DNA of 64,000 bases from Cyanobium sp. Cruz CV13-4-11. GTDB taxonomy: Bacteria > Cyanobacteriota > Cyanobacteriia > PCC-6307 > Cyanobiaceae. Shown piece by piece: positions 31,634 to 40,350 of the stretch. Location: assembly GCF_024346055.1 (NCBI RefSeq), contig NZ_JAGQCH010000005.1, positions 1 through 64,000 of the forward strand, in the 5' to 3' direction. Every line of letters starts with the position of its first letter. Position 1 is the first letter of the stretch. The notes below the pieces were generated by a model. That model did no database searches. It had not been told where the DNA came from and worked only from the letters and a program-made list of their open reading frames with translations. The position numbers were made by a program, and so were the translations under genes.

Positions 31634-31684
31634 GGCTTAATTCAATTTACTGTGGACGAAAGATTATCACGACATCCCTTATTC

Positions 31685-33445
31685 TTATCTCGCAAAATCT
31701 TCGCCCACGCAATCCGCAGCCTTGAGCTCCCCGTAGGCGGGAATCCAGCGGCAGTCCTCCAGCCGCTCCAGAGCCTGCTCGGGGCTGGTGGCTTTCCGGG
31801 CGAGGCCTTCCTCCACGGCGGCGAGGGCCACCGCCCGGGCCACGGCGCCGGACACCTGCTGCACCGCCGAAAGGGGCGGCATCAGCGGCGCCTCAGGATC
31901 GCTGGCGGCCGGAATCGCCCCTGCCAGGGCCTCGATGCTGGCGTCGATCATTGTGTCGCTCACCTCCGCGGCGCCCACCGCCACGGCCCCATAGCCCAGG
32001 CCGGGGAACACAAAGCAGTTGTTGCACTGACCGATCACCCGTTCGATCGGCTGGCCGGCGCTGCCGGTGCAGAGCACCGGCGGGAAGGGGCTGCCGGTGG
32101 CCACCAGGGCCCGGCCTTGGCTCCAGCGCAGCAGGTTCTCCGGGGTGATCTCCGCCAGGGGGGTGGGATTGGAGAGGGGCAGGACGATCGGCCGCCCGCC
32201 GTCGGCGCAGAGGGCCTCCACCACCGCCTGGTCGAAGGCCCCCGCGGCGGTGGAGGTGCCGATCAGCACCCCCGGCCGTACCGCCTCGACCACCGCCAGC
32301 AGCCCCGGTCCCCGACCATCGGCTCCGGCCGCCGCACCGAACCGCGCCGCCAGCAGCTCCTGCGATTTGGCAAACGGCCGGGCGCCGCCTGCCAGGCCCG
32401 GGGTGGCGGCGTGGATTAGCCCATCGCGATCGATCAGCCAGAGGCGATCAGCTGCGGCGGCGGCGCTGAGTCCCGCCCGCTGCAGCAGGCGCCAGAGCCG
32501 CTCGGCGATGCCGCAGCCGGCACTGCCCGCCCCGAAGATGACGACCTGCTGGTCGGCGAGCGGCTTGCCGAGGCCCCGCAGGCCGGCGAGGATCGCCGCG
32601 GCGGCCACGCTGCTGGTGCCCTGGATGTCGTCGTTGAAGCTCGGCACCCGGTGCCGGTAGGCCTCGAGAACGGGGCGGGCATGGGTGGCGCCGAAGTCCT
32701 CCCAGTGCACCAGGGCGCCGGGGCACACCCGTTGCACCGCCGTGATGAAGTGCTCGAGGAACGTGCTGTAGGCCTCCCCCTGCAGCCGAGGTTGGCGCAG
32801 GCCTGGGTAGCAGGGATCCGCGAGCAGTTCGGGCCGGTCGGTGCCCACATCGAGCATCACCGGCAGCCCCCTGGCTGGATCGAGCCCGGCGCAGAGGGTG
32901 TAGACGGCCAGCTTCCCCTGGCAGATCTGGATGCCCCCCACCCCCTGGTCGCCGATGCCGAGGATCCCCTGGGCGTCGGTGACCAGGAGCAGGTGCGGCG
33001 TGTGGCCGCCCGGGCCGCCGCAGGCCTGGGCCAGCAGCTCCTCGAGCCGGTCCTGCTGCGGTGCCGCCAGATAGATCCCCTGGCTGGGGCTGCGGTAGGT
33101 GTGACTGAAGTGCTGGATCGCCCGCCCCACCGTGGGGGTGTAGACGATCGGCATCGCCAGCTCGATGTGGTCGGCGAGGAAGCGGTGGAAGAGGGTGACG
33201 TTCCGCTCCCGCAGGGTCTGGAGGTAGGCGTACCGCTCCAGGTCGCTGCCCATGGCGCCGAAGGTCAGCCGGCAGCGCTCCACCTGGGTCTCGATGCTCT
33301 CCACCTGCCAGGGCAGCAGGGACTCCAGCCCCAGGGCTCGGCGCTCCGCCCGGCTGAAGGCGGTGCCCTTGTTGAGCAGGGGATCGTTCAGCAGCTCGGC
33401 GCCCCGGAGGTGCGTGCTCCGCTGGCGACGGGGTTCGGCGACCAC
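31685..33445 (-). CDS. NAD(P)-dependent malic enzyme
   Basis: A 586-residue malic enzyme that decarboxylates malate to pyruvate. Seen: NKGTAFSRAERRALGLESLLP at the N terminus, AMPIVYTPTVGRAIQHFSH (family signature with the Tyr of the active site), LLVTDAQGILGIGDQGVGGIQICQGKL with the catalytic Lys and metal ligands, VPSFNDDIQGTSSVA, and a Rossmann loop IFGAGSAGCGIAERL near 302. Length fits the eukaryotic-type large subgroup. Pyruvate it makes could enter the PFOR encoded 13 kb away, but that link is inference. Confidence 0.92.
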   Translation of the reverse strand: MVAEPRRQRSTHLRGAELLNDPLLNKGTAFSRAERRALGLESLLPWQVESIETQVERCRLTFGAMGSDLERYAYLQTLRERNVTLFHRFLADHIELAMPIVYTPTVGRAIQHFSHTYRSPSQGIYLAAPQQDRLEELLAQACGGPGGHTPHLLLVTDAQGILGIGDQGVGGIQICQGKLAVYTLCAGLDPARGLPVMLDVGTDRPELLADPCYPGLRQPRLQGEAYSTFLEHFITAVQRVCPGALVHWEDFGATHARPVLEAYRHRVPSFNDDIQGTSSVAAAAILAGLRGLGKPLADQQVVIFGAGSAGCGIAERLWRLLQRAGLSAAAAADRLWLIDRDGLIHAATPGLAGGARPFAKSQELLAARFGAAAGADGRGPGLLAVVEAVRPGVLIGTSTAAGAFDQAVVEALCADGGRPIVLPLSNPTPLAEITPENLLRWSQGRALVATGSPFPPVLCTGSAGQPIERVIGQCNNCFVFPGLGYGAVAVGAAEVSDTMIDASIEALAGAIPAASDPEAPLMPPLSAVQQVSGAVARAVALAAVEEGLARKATSPEQALERLEDCRWIPAYGELKAADCVGEDFAR

Positions 33446-33564
33446 GGCGTGCTCCTCGGTCCGATGGCGCCCCCATCATCCACGGGCTGCCGGGCGAGAG
33501 TGGTCCATCCGGGCCTTCGGCACCCCCCTCCGCAGCCCCCCGGCAGGTCCTCCGTGCAGCCCCC

Positions 33565-34413
33565 ATGAAGATCGTGCGCTACCGGGAGTCGGCAGGCGGC
33601 ATCCACCACGCCCGTCTGGATCCCGACGGCGGCCTGGAGCGCCTGGCGGGCGACCTGTTCGGCGGACTGGTGCCCACGGGCAAGCCGGCCGCGGTGGAGC
33701 GAATCCTGGCCCCCCTGGAGCCCCGGGCCATCCTCTGCATCGGCCTCAACTACCGCCGCCATGCCGCCGAAACCGGCGCGGCGATCCCCACCTACCCGGT
33801 ACTGTTCATGAAATCGCCGGGGGCGGTGCAGCACCCGGAGGCGCCGATCACCCTGCCCACCACCGCGTCCAGTCACCAAGTGGACTACGAGGGGGAACTG
33901 GCGGTGGTGATCGGCCGCACCTGCCGCAACGTGCCACGCTCCGAGGCCCTGAAGGTGGTGCTGGGCTACACCTGCGCCAACGACGTCAGCGCCCGCGACT
34001 GGCAGAAGCAACCCCAGCTCGGCGGCGGCCAGTGGTGCCGCGGCAAGAGCTTCGACAGCTTCGCGCCCCTGGGCCCCTGTCTGGTGAGTGCCGCGGCGAT
34101 CCCCGATCCCCAGGCCCTCAGCCTGCAGACCCGCCTCAACGGCACAACGGTGCAGGCGGCGAGCACCGGCGACATGATCTTTACGGTGGCGGAGATCATC
34201 GAGTTCCTCAGTGCCAGCACCACCCTGCTGGCCGGCACCGTGATCCTCACCGGCACCCCCAGTGGCGTGGGCATGGCGGCCGATCCGCCCCGCTGGCTGC
34301 GCCGCGGCGATACGGTCGAAGTGGAGATCGAAGCCATCGGCGTGCTGCGCAACCCGTTGATCGACGAGCCACTCCCCAGCCCGTCCCCCGCCCCGGCCCC
34401 GCCTCCTGAGTGA
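33565..34413 (+). CDS. Fumarylacetoacetate-hydrolase family protein
   Basis: The 282-residue protein has the FAH fold: an N-terminal small domain, then ILCIGLNYRRHAAETG, a VDYEGELAVVIG segment with the metal-binding acidic residues, YTCANDVSARDWQ, GKSFDSFAPLGP, and TGTPSGVGM near the end. Members are Mg-dependent hydrolases or decarboxylases acting on oxo-acids such as acylpyruvates or oxaloacetate. A Pro/Ala/Ser-rich tail of about 15 residues is extra. It overlaps the next gene by four bases, and lies divergent to malic enzyme; an oxaloacetate-related role is plausible but unproven. Confidence 0.85.
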   Translation: MKIVRYRESAGGIHHARLDPDGGLERLAGDLFGGLVPTGKPAAVERILAPLEPRAILCIGLNYRRHAAETGAAIPTYPVLFMKSPGAVQHPEAPITLPTTASSHQVDYEGELAVVIGRTCRNVPRSEALKVVLGYTCANDVSARDWQKQPQLGGGQWCRGKSFDSFAPLGPCLVSAAAIPDPQALSLQTRLNGTTVQAASTGDMIFTVAEIIEFLSASTTLLAGTVILTGTPSGVGMAADPPRWLRRGDTVEVEIEAIGVLRNPLIDEPLPSPSPAPAPPPE

Positions 34414-34712
34414 TCAAGCTCCCCGCCGCCTGGACCGCCCAGCCCGAACGGGCCGAGCGCAGCGCCGGCTATCGCCATTTCGCCGTGCTGGGCCAGCGGG
34501 GCCGGGGCCGCGAGTGCCGTGTGGAGCTGCAGGCGGTGCTGGATCCCGGCTACCGGCTGCTGGTTCCCCTGGCCGAACTGCGTGACCGCGACACCTGGCA
34601 ACCGGGCTGGCAGCAACTGCCGCAGGAGCAGGCGCCAGCGGACGTACCGGAGGCGGCAGAGCCGATCCAGTCAATATCTCTAAACTCCTCGCACTCCACC
34701 ATGGACCTGTGA
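34410..34712 (+). CDS. TIGR02450-type (DUF2389) Trp-containing small protein
   Basis: A 100-residue protein with the pattern of the cyanobacterial TIGR02450 family: KLPAAWTA near the start, GYRHFAVL, then a beta segment ECRVELQAVLDPGYRLLVPLAELRDRDTWQPGW with well-spaced Trp residues. The last 30 residues (Glu/Ala/Ser-rich) lack conservation signals. Function is unknown. It overlaps the FAH gene and the next frameshifted gene by four bases each, forming a three-gene unit. Confidence 0.65.
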   Translation: MIKLPAAWTAQPERAERSAGYRHFAVLGQRGRGRECRVELQAVLDPGYRLLVPLAELRDRDTWQPGWQQLPQEQAPADVPEAAEPIQSISLNSSHSTMDL

Positions 34713-34940
34713 CCTTCAACGGAACCCTGGAGGAGCTACAGGCCCTGGTCGCGGACCTCGGCTGCCTCGGTCACTGGGTGCATCAGGGGGGCCTTTGAGA
34801 GGCTTGTCATTGAGGACGGTGTCTCCAACCTGCGCCTCAACTGGTGGCCCGGCACCGGCACCCTGATCCTGGTGGGCGATCCTGCCCAGCGCAGGGAACT
34901 GGAGCCCCGGCTGAAGGAGGCCCTGGCGGGCGGCACCTGA
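34709..34940 (+). pseudogene. Small conserved-type gene with a +1 frameshift in a G run
   Basis: A GTG at 34709 opens VTFNGTLEELQALVADLGCLGHWVHQG and hits TGA at 34796. Directly after, another frame continues FERLVIEDGVSNLRLNWWPG, then TGTLILVGDPAQRRELEPRLKEAL, to TGA at 34938. Removing one G from the six-G run at 34786-34791 joins the two parts into a single protein of about 76 residues. The split is thus a one-base insertion in a homopolymer: a real mutation, phase variation or an assembly error. No domain is recognised. Confidence 0.6.
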
Positions 34941-34964
34941 CCAGCGGCCACGCTCGAACACCGC

Positions 34965-35498
34965 TCAGTCCCGCACCAGCAACTCGGTGGTGCCGCTGCG
35001 CCGCAGCAGATCGCCGAGCACCAGCAGGTCGTTGCCGTGGATCAGGCCGATGCAGCCGTCGGTGCCGCTGCCCCGCCCCCGTCCGGCGCTGGGATCGTGG
35101 TGGATCCCCAGGCCCCGGCGGGCGGTGGGGAAGTCGGGCTCCAGGCCGATCCAGAGAAACCGGCCGAGCTCGGCCTCATCGGTCGGGTCCACGGGCGTGA
35201 TCTCGGTGACGGAGTAGCGCCCCAGCGGCAAAGGCGCCTTGCTGCCCAGGCGGTCACGGTCGCCCTCCTGTCGCCGCGCGCGTCCCACCAGGGCTTCGTA
35301 GGCCCGTGGCGGCTCGCCGGGGAGAAGCAGCCGCAATTCCCAGATCGGATCGCCGCTGATGGGCAGCTGCCGCTCGGTGCGCACCAGCACCATCTGACCG
35401 CCGCTTCCAGCCGCCAGGGCCCTGGTGGCGGGGCCACCCGGGGGCGCCACGAGACCCCAGAGAAGGGTCAGCAGGGCCAGAGCGGTGGATCGCTTCAT
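34965..35498 (-). CDS. Secreted L,D-transpeptidase (YkuD)-like protein
   Basis: From ATG 35498 the 177-residue product starts with a signal peptide (MKRSTALALLTLLWGLVA, cleavage region near RALAAG). The C-terminal domain resembles a YkuD catalytic domain: GRYSVTEITP, LGIHHDP, and GTDGCIGLIHGNDLLVLGDLL, where His and Cys-in-SxGCI-like context are the catalytic residues (here TDGCIGL). Such enzymes cross-link peptidoglycan or attach proteins to it; some relatives have other roles. A longer frame from 35549 adds a leader without a signal. Runs opposite to the preceding three-gene unit. Confidence 0.7.
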   Translation of the reverse strand: MKRSTALALLTLLWGLVAPPGGPATRALAAGSGGQMVLVRTERQLPISGDPIWELRLLLPGEPPRAYEALVGRARRQEGDRDRLGSKAPLPLGRYSVTEITPVDPTDEAELGRFLWIGLEPDFPTARRGLGIHHDPSAGRGRGSGTDGCIGLIHGNDLLVLGDLLRRSGTTELLVRD

Positions 35499-35575
35499 GG
35501 GCAGGACGGGACCGGTGCCCGTGTTACTGCCCCGGCACGGGTGCCACAAGGGCGGGGCAGCCGGTCCTGGAAGGC

Positions 35576-35851
35576 TCAGTCCCGCCCATCCCCATCCCGG
35601 CTGATCGTCACCAGGGCCGGAGCGAACAGGAACACCGTGTCCCCCAGCCGTTCCGACTGACCGTCCATGGCGAAGACGCCACCGGAGACGAAGTCGATGG
35701 TGCGCTGGGCCTCCTCCGGCGCCATCGCGCTGAGGTGGAGCACCACCGTCTTGAACTGCTGCACCGCCAGCACCGCATCGACGGCTTCCTCGAAGCGGCC
35801 CGGTGTCATCACCACCACCTCGTGAAACCAGGTGCCGAAGGGGGTTTCCAT
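35576..35851 (-). CDS. Short SepF-domain protein
   Basis: The 91-residue product from ATG 35851 is essentially one SepF domain: VVVMTPGRFEEAVDAVLAVQQFKTVVLHLSAMAPEEAQRTIDFVSGGVFAMDGQSERLGDTVFLFAP in overlapping pieces matches the beta-alpha-beta core, with the G-D-T-x-F end. Full-length SepF has an N-terminal membrane helix and a linker and is about 150-200 residues; both are absent here. Alternative GTG 35890 adds 13 residues only. SepF links FtsZ to the membrane, so this soluble paralogue may be a regulator or have another role. ridA lies just upstream on the same strand. Confidence 0.65.
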   Translation of the reverse strand: METPFGTWFHEVVVMTPGRFEEAVDAVLAVQQFKTVVLHLSAMAPEEAQRTIDFVSGGVFAMDGQSERLGDTVFLFAPALVTISRDGDGRD

Positions 35852-35894
35852 CACCCCAGGTTGCCGCAGTCCGGCCCCCCCCACCAGCACCGCC

Positions 35895-36323
35895 TCAGGC
35901 GAGCACGGCGATGGCGTCGATCTCCACCCGCGCCCCCTTCGGCAGGGCCGCCACCTGCACGCAGGCCCGCGCCGGAGCCACCCCCGCGCCGAACACCCCG
36001 GCATAAAGGGCGTTGACCCGGGCGAAGTCGTTCAGATCCACGAGGTACACCGTGGTGCGCACCACCTGCTCAGGGCCGCAGCCGGCGGCGGCCAGCACCG
36101 CCTGCAGATTGGTGAGCACCTGCACGGTTTCGGCCTCCACGTCGCCGTCCCCCACCAGGGTGCCGCCTGCCGGATCGAGGGCGATCTGGCCGGAGCAATA
36201 GAGGACGCCACCGGCGACCACGGCCTGGTTGTAGGGGCCCACCGGCGCGGGGGCGGCCTGGGTATGGACCGGATGAGACAAGGGCCTGTGCCTTTCGTCA
36301 CTACCGCCAGCGCTGGAACTCAT
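35895..36323 (-). CDS. ridA: RidA-family enamine/imine deaminase
   Basis: RidA (YjgF/YER057c) hydrolyses reactive enamines and imines made by PLP enzymes. From ATG 36323 the product is 142 residues: APAPVGPYNQAVVAGGVLYCSGQIALDP at the N terminus, VRTTVYLVDLNDFARVNALY in the middle, and APARACVQVAALPKGARVEIDAIAV at the end, with the Arg and Glu of the active site. A 16-residue Ser/Gly/His-rich leader precedes the domain. It is divergent from the ABC gene with only 29 bases between starts, so the promoters must overlap coding DNA. Confidence 0.92.
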   Translation of the reverse strand: MSSSAGGSDERHRPLSHPVHTQAAPAPVGPYNQAVVAGGVLYCSGQIALDPAGGTLVGDGDVEAETVQVLTNLQAVLAAAGCGPEQVVRTTVYLVDLNDFARVNALYAGVFGAGVAPARACVQVAALPKGARVEIDAIAVLA

Positions 36324-36352
36324 GACGGGTGACAATGCAGGACTGGGATCTT

Positions 36353-37546
36353 ATGGCTTCTTCCACCACCATCGCCACGCCTGCTGCCACTCCTGCCACC
36401 ACGGCTTCGAACCCCGGGGAGAGCACCGGCCGCGCCCCCCGCGACCACGTCCGCATCGATGACCTCTGGTATCGCTACCCGGGTCGCGATGGTTCTGCCT
36501 GGACCCTCAAGGGGATCGACCTCGTCCTTGGTGCGGGAGAACTGGTGGGTCTGCTGGGCCCTTCCGGCTGCGGCAAGACCACCCTGCTGCGCCTGATCGC
36601 CGGCTTCGAGCGCCCCGGCCGCGGCAGCATCCGCATCGGCGGACAGCAGGTGGCGGGTCCGGAGCGACTGCTGCCCCCCGAGCGGCGGGGTGTCGGCATG
36701 GTGTTCCAGGACGATGCCCTCTTCCCGCACCTGGATGCCTGGCGGAATGCCTGCTTCGGCCTGCGCCGCGGCCAGGACACGGCCCGGGTGGCCTGGCTGC
36801 TCGATCTGCTGGGCCTGGGCGGGCTGGAACGCCGCTACCCCCACGAACTCTCCGGCGGCCAGCGCCAGCGCCTGGCCATGGCCCGCGCCCTGGCGCCGTC
36901 CCCCTCGGTGGTGCTGCTGGATGAGCCCTTCTCCAACCTGGATGTGGAGGTGCGGCTGCGGCTGCGCAGCGAGCTTCCAGCCGTGCTGGCCCGCTGCGGC
37001 GCCAGCGGTCTGATGGTCACCCACGATCCGGAGGAGGCACTGGCGATCTGCGATCGGGTGGGGGTGCTGCGTGACGGGGTGCTGCACCAGTGCGCCCCGC
37101 CGCGGGAGCTGGTCGACCAGCCCGCCACCGCCTTCGTGGGCCAGTTCGTGCTCCAGTCCAACCTGTTGCCGGCCCGCTGGCGCGGCCGCCGGCTGCAGAC
37201 CGTGCTCGGGGACCTGGAGCTGCTTTCCAGGGGGGAAGACGGCCGCGAATCACCGGAGGCCGTTGAGGTGATGGTCCGCCCCCAGGCCCTGGAGTTCCTG
37301 CCCGAGGAGGAGGGGCCGGCCTGGATCACCGGCCGGGAATTCCTCGGCCGGGAATGGCTCTACCAGGTGCAGCTCGGTGACCACCGGCTGCGCTGGCGGG
37401 CGCCCCTGGAGGCCGACCACCCCCACGGCCGTCGGGGCCGGTTGCGTTTCCGCGCCGGTGAGTCGGCGCTGCTGTTCCCGGGTGGGCGGTCGCTGGTGAC
37501 CCTACCCCAGGGACGCAGCGCCGAGAGCCTCAGCTCCCCTCCCTGA
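36353..37546 (+). CDS. ABC transporter ATP-binding protein (FbpC/PotA-like)
   Basis: The 397-residue ATPase has a Thr/Ala-rich leader of about 30 residues, then Walker A GPSGCGKTT near 69, Q-loop VFQDDALFPHLD, signature LSGGQRQRLAMARAL near 166, Walker B VVLLDEPFSNLDV near 184, and switch His in MVTHDPEEA. A TOBE-like regulatory domain follows (MVRPQALEFLPEEE). This architecture is typical of ferric iron, sulfate, spermidine or sugar importers. No permease or binding protein is adjacent, so the substrate is unclear; ferric iron is a guess. Its end overlaps the broken PP2C gene by 17 bases. Confidence 0.85.
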   Translation: MASSTTIATPAATPATTASNPGESTGRAPRDHVRIDDLWYRYPGRDGSAWTLKGIDLVLGAGELVGLLGPSGCGKTTLLRLIAGFERPGRGSIRIGGQQVAGPERLLPPERRGVGMVFQDDALFPHLDAWRNACFGLRRGQDTARVAWLLDLLGLGGLERRYPHELSGGQRQRLAMARALAPSPSVVLLDEPFSNLDVEVRLRLRSELPAVLARCGASGLMVTHDPEEALAICDRVGVLRDGVLHQCAPPRELVDQPATAFVGQFVLQSNLLPARWRGRRLQTVLGDLELLSRGEDGRESPEAVEVMVRPQALEFLPEEEGPAWITGREFLGREWLYQVQLGDHRLRWRAPLEADHPHGRRGRLRFRAGESALLFPGGRSLVTLPQGRSAESLSSPP

Positions 37547-38666
37547 GGCCGGCCAAGGGGCGGCGCCTCAGCAGCAGCAGGGTGCAATCGTCCTCGAGGT
37601 GCTGGCTGCTGGTGAAGCCCCGCAGGCTCTGGCGCAGCCCCTGGATCAGGGTGTCCAGGTGGGCCTGATCCGCTTCGGCCAGCAGGCCCTGGCACCCCTG
37701 CACACCGAAGGGCTCCCCATCGGTGACTCCGTCGGTGTAGATCATCAGCAGGTCGCCGGGGGTGAGCTGCAGGGACAGGCTCTGGGAAGTGCGGCCGGCA
37801 AAGACGCCCAGCAACGCCCCCTTCGGCATCGCAATCGGAGGCACCTCCCCGTCCTGCAGCAGCAGGGGCGGGCAGTGGCCTCCATTGGAATAGGTGAACA
37901 GGCCGGAGGTCACATCCAGATAGCCACAGAACATCGTCACGAAAAGCGCGGCCTCGTTCTCATCGGCGAGGCTGTCATTGAGGCGGCGCAGAACGGCGTC
38001 CGGCGATGTTTCGGTGTTCGCCAGGATCCTCAGCTGTCCCACCGAGCGCGCCATGAACAGGGCCGCGCCGAGACAGTGGCCGGACACATCCCCGATGCAG
38101 ACGAACAGCCGGTGGCTGTCGACGAAGAAGGCATCGAAGAAATCCCCCGCCACCGTGGTGGCCGACTCCATCAACGTGGCGACCTCGATGTCCGGATGCC
38201 CGGAGAACAGACAGCCCTGGGGCGGCAGCATGTTCAGCTGCAGGTCCCGCGCCAGGTCGAGATCCTTGCGCAGGTGGGAGAGCTCCAGGGCTTCCCGCTG
38301 GGCCTCCAGTGTCAGCTGGTTGGTGAGCCGGGTGCGCTCCACCAGGGAAATCATCATGTTGCGGGCCGGCCATCGATGGCGGAAAACTCGCCGATGCACT
38401 GACCGATGGGAATGGCCATCCCTTGCTGCGGTAGCCGTCGCCGCCGAGGTGGACCGTGACCGTTCCGGCCAGGATGATGAAGATGTCCTCGTTGCTTTGC
38501 CCCAGGCTGAGCAGCACCTGACCCGCTGCCAGAGACAGAAGCTGGCAGCGTTGAACCGCCGCCAGCAACACGTCCTCCCTGACATCCCGGAAGAGGGGAA
38601 TGTCCTTGTTAGGGCAGGGAAGTGGTGGTCGAGGGGTCCAGGGTGGGTGGGGGCTCGACGCACATT
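37530..38666 (-). pseudogene. Broken cyclic-nucleotide-binding / PP2C (RsbU-like) phosphatase
   Basis: The C-terminal part (37530-38357) is an intact SpoIIE/RsbU-type PP2C domain: VAGDFFDAFFVDSHRLFVCIGDVSGH and SNGGHCPPLL and IYTDGVTDGEPFG. Upstream, a cyclic-nucleotide-binding domain is in pieces: MCVEPPPTLDPSTTTSLP from ATG 38666 ends in TAA; the next frame reads NKDIPLFRDVREDVLLAAVQRCQ and LAAGQVLLSLGQSNEDIFIILAGTVTV; a third frame has IPIGQCIGEFSAIDGRPAT then stops; the phosphatase frame opens at MMISLVERTRL. About half of the nucleotide-binding barrel is missing. The phosphatase domain may still be made from ATG 38357 but without its sensor. Confidence 0.75.
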
Positions 38667-38671
38667 CCCGA

Positions 38672-39121
38672 TCAGGGGTCTTTGGAAAAGTAGATGCCGA
38701 GCTTCAGCACGTTCCTGTCCCCGGCCCTCTGGTAGCTGCGTTCATCCATGAAGCGATGCACCAGCAGCAGGCCGAGACCGCCGGGTTCGGCCTCCTGCAG
38801 CGTGCGGGGCAGGGGCCCGCGGCTGACGCCGAGGGGATCAAAGGCCGGGCCGGCATCGACGATGGTGGGGGTGGCCAGACCCCGATCGCCGCAATCGGCC
38901 AGCTCCAGGGTGAGATCCACCGGACAGTTGACGTCGGCGGCCCCGCCGTGGTCGATCAGGTTGGCCAGCACCTCGTTGAGGCAAAGGTCTAGCTTGCCGG
39001 TGGGCCCGGGGGGAACGGCCTCTTCCTGACAGCGTTCTGCGAGCCACTCGGAGCAGCGCCGCAGTTCCAGGGGGCTGGGCTGGACCGAAAGGGTGGGGGC
39101 GTCGGGCTGGGGTGGCGCCAT
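38672..39121 (-). CDS. RsbW-like anti-sigma serine kinase (HATPase)
   Basis: The 149-residue protein has the GHKL kinase motifs: N-box LCLNEVLANLIDHGG near residue 46, the ATP-lid VDAGPAFDPLG and the G-box PGGLGLLLVHRFMDE. This is the RsbW/SpoIIAB family, which phosphorylates an anti-anti-sigma STAS protein and binds a sigma or other target. It is 10 bases after the STAS gene and 5 bases before the wrecked phosphatase, giving the order V-W-U of a partner-switching set. Its target is not in this window. Confidence 0.85.
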   Translation of the reverse strand: MAPPQPDAPTLSVQPSPLELRRCSEWLAERCQEEAVPPGPTGKLDLCLNEVLANLIDHGGAADVNCPVDLTLELADCGDRGLATPTIVDAGPAFDPLGVSRGPLPRTLQEAEPGGLGLLLVHRFMDERSYQRAGDRNVLKLGIYFSKDP

Positions 39122-39131
39122 CGATCAAGCC

Positions 39132-39431
39132 TCAGGCCGACGCCTTCACCAGCTCATTGTTGCCCAGCAGGATCACCATGCGGCCGCCTTTCTGATCCAG
39201 GGCACGGGCGCTGGAGATGATGTTGCGGATGCCGATGGAGGCCAGAAAGCTGACGTCGCGAAGGTCAAGAATCACCGGCAATGGTTTGATGGCCGTCAGC
39301 GATGTGAGCTTCAGGGCAATGTCTTCCATGCCCAGCATGTCGAGTCGATCTGCCAGAACAACTTTGCGGAGCTTGATGGAGCCATCGGCCTCCAGGACAT
39401 CGTCCGAACGGATCGAAGCCGTCTGCATCAT
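39132..39431 (-). CDS. STAS-domain anti-anti-sigma factor (RsbV-like)
   Basis: From ATG 39431 (a double ATG) the product is 99 residues, one STAS domain: SIKLRKVVLADRLDMLGMEDIA, then ILDLRDVSFLASIGIRNIISSARAL, where the Ser in the loop is the usual phosphorylation site, then KGGRMVILLGNNELV. It would sequester the downstream RsbW-like kinase when unphosphorylated. The phosphatase that should remove the phosphate is the broken gene two places on. The longer frame from 39536 reads through non-coding sequence. Confidence 0.85.
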   Translation of the reverse strand: MMQTASIRSDDVLEADGSIKLRKVVLADRLDMLGMEDIALKLTSLTAIKPLPVILDLRDVSFLASIGIRNIISSARALDQKGGRMVILLGNNELVKASA

Positions 39432-39562
39432 GACCCCTGGAAATTGAACCAAGTGACATGACCTGGGTTGTGCCGCTGACCGACAAGTCGGGCTCTGCGT
39501 TGTGTTGTGCAATACATTCCTGTCCAGAGACGTCACCTTTCTCGCCCTAATCCGTCGCCGGT

Positions 39563-40321
39563 TCAGTCCGACCAGTCATTCTTGCTGCGCCGCAGGGCGG
39601 CCAGTTCCTGGCCATCCGCCGCTCGCATGAACAGGTTGGTGCGGCGTTCCTCGCCGATGCTGCTGGGGATGGTGGGCCTGTCCTGGGCCCGGGCGCGCAG
39701 CACCGCAGCCAGCCGTTCGGCGATGGCCCCATCCCCCGGTTGCTGGGCAGCGGCCCAGCGCAGGTTCGAAGCGGTGTACTCATGGGCGCACCACACCCGG
39801 GTCGTCTCCGGCAGCGCCGCCAGCAGCCCCAGGGAGTGGTGCATCTGCTCGGGGCTTCCCTCGAACAGCCGGCCGCAGCCGGCGGCGAACAGGGTGTCGC
39901 CGCAGAAGAGCTCCCCCTGCAGGGGCAGGTGGAAAGCGATGTGGGCGCGGGTGTGGCCCGGCACCGCCAGCACCTCCACCGGCTGGCCCAGCAGGGTGAA
40001 GCGATCGCCATCCGCCACCCCCCTGGTCTGGAAGGGGATCCGCTCCCGGTCGGAGCGGGCCGCCACCACCTCCGCCCGGGGCCATTCCTCCAGCAGTCCG
40101 GGGGTGCCGCCGATGTGATCGCTGTGGTGGTGGGTCTGCAGCACTGCCACCAGCTCCAGATCCCGCTGCTTCAGCCAGGCGATCGCCGGGGGGGCCACCG
40201 CCGGGTCCACCACCGCCGCCTGCCGGCCGTCGTGGAGCACGAACAGGTAGTTGTCCCGCAGCACCGGCAGCAGCGCCACCTGCAACGGGGCCTGGGGTCC
40301 GGCTTGGGCATGATCCGGCAT
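39563..40321 (-). CDS. gloB: Hydroxyacylglutathione hydrolase (glyoxalase II)
   Basis: The 252-residue metallo-beta-lactamase-fold enzyme hydrolyses S-lactoylglutathione, the last step of methylglyoxal removal. Seen: [24 protein letters not shown], the metal motif [10 protein letters not shown] near residue 81, [44 protein letters not shown], and [14 protein letters not shown] with the last metal ligand. C-terminal substrate-binding residues ([11 protein letters not shown]) are present. Length is normal. Divergent from hisG with 29 bases between starts. Confidence 0.92.
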   Translation of the reverse strand: MPDHAQAGPQAPLQVALLPVLRDNYLFVLHDGRQAAVVDPAVAPPAIAWLKQRDLELVAVLQTHHHSDHIGGTPGLLEEWPRAEVVAARSDRERIPFQTRGVADGDRFTLLGQPVEVLAVPGHTRAHIAFHLPLQGELFCGDTLFAAGCGRLFEGSPEQMHHSLGLLAALPETTRVWCAHEYTASNLRWAAAQQPGDGAIAERLAAVLRARAQDRPTIPSSIGEERRTNLFMRAADGQELAALRRSKNDWSD

Positions 40322-40350
40322 CGTTACAGTCCAGGTTGCAGCTGGCTTCC

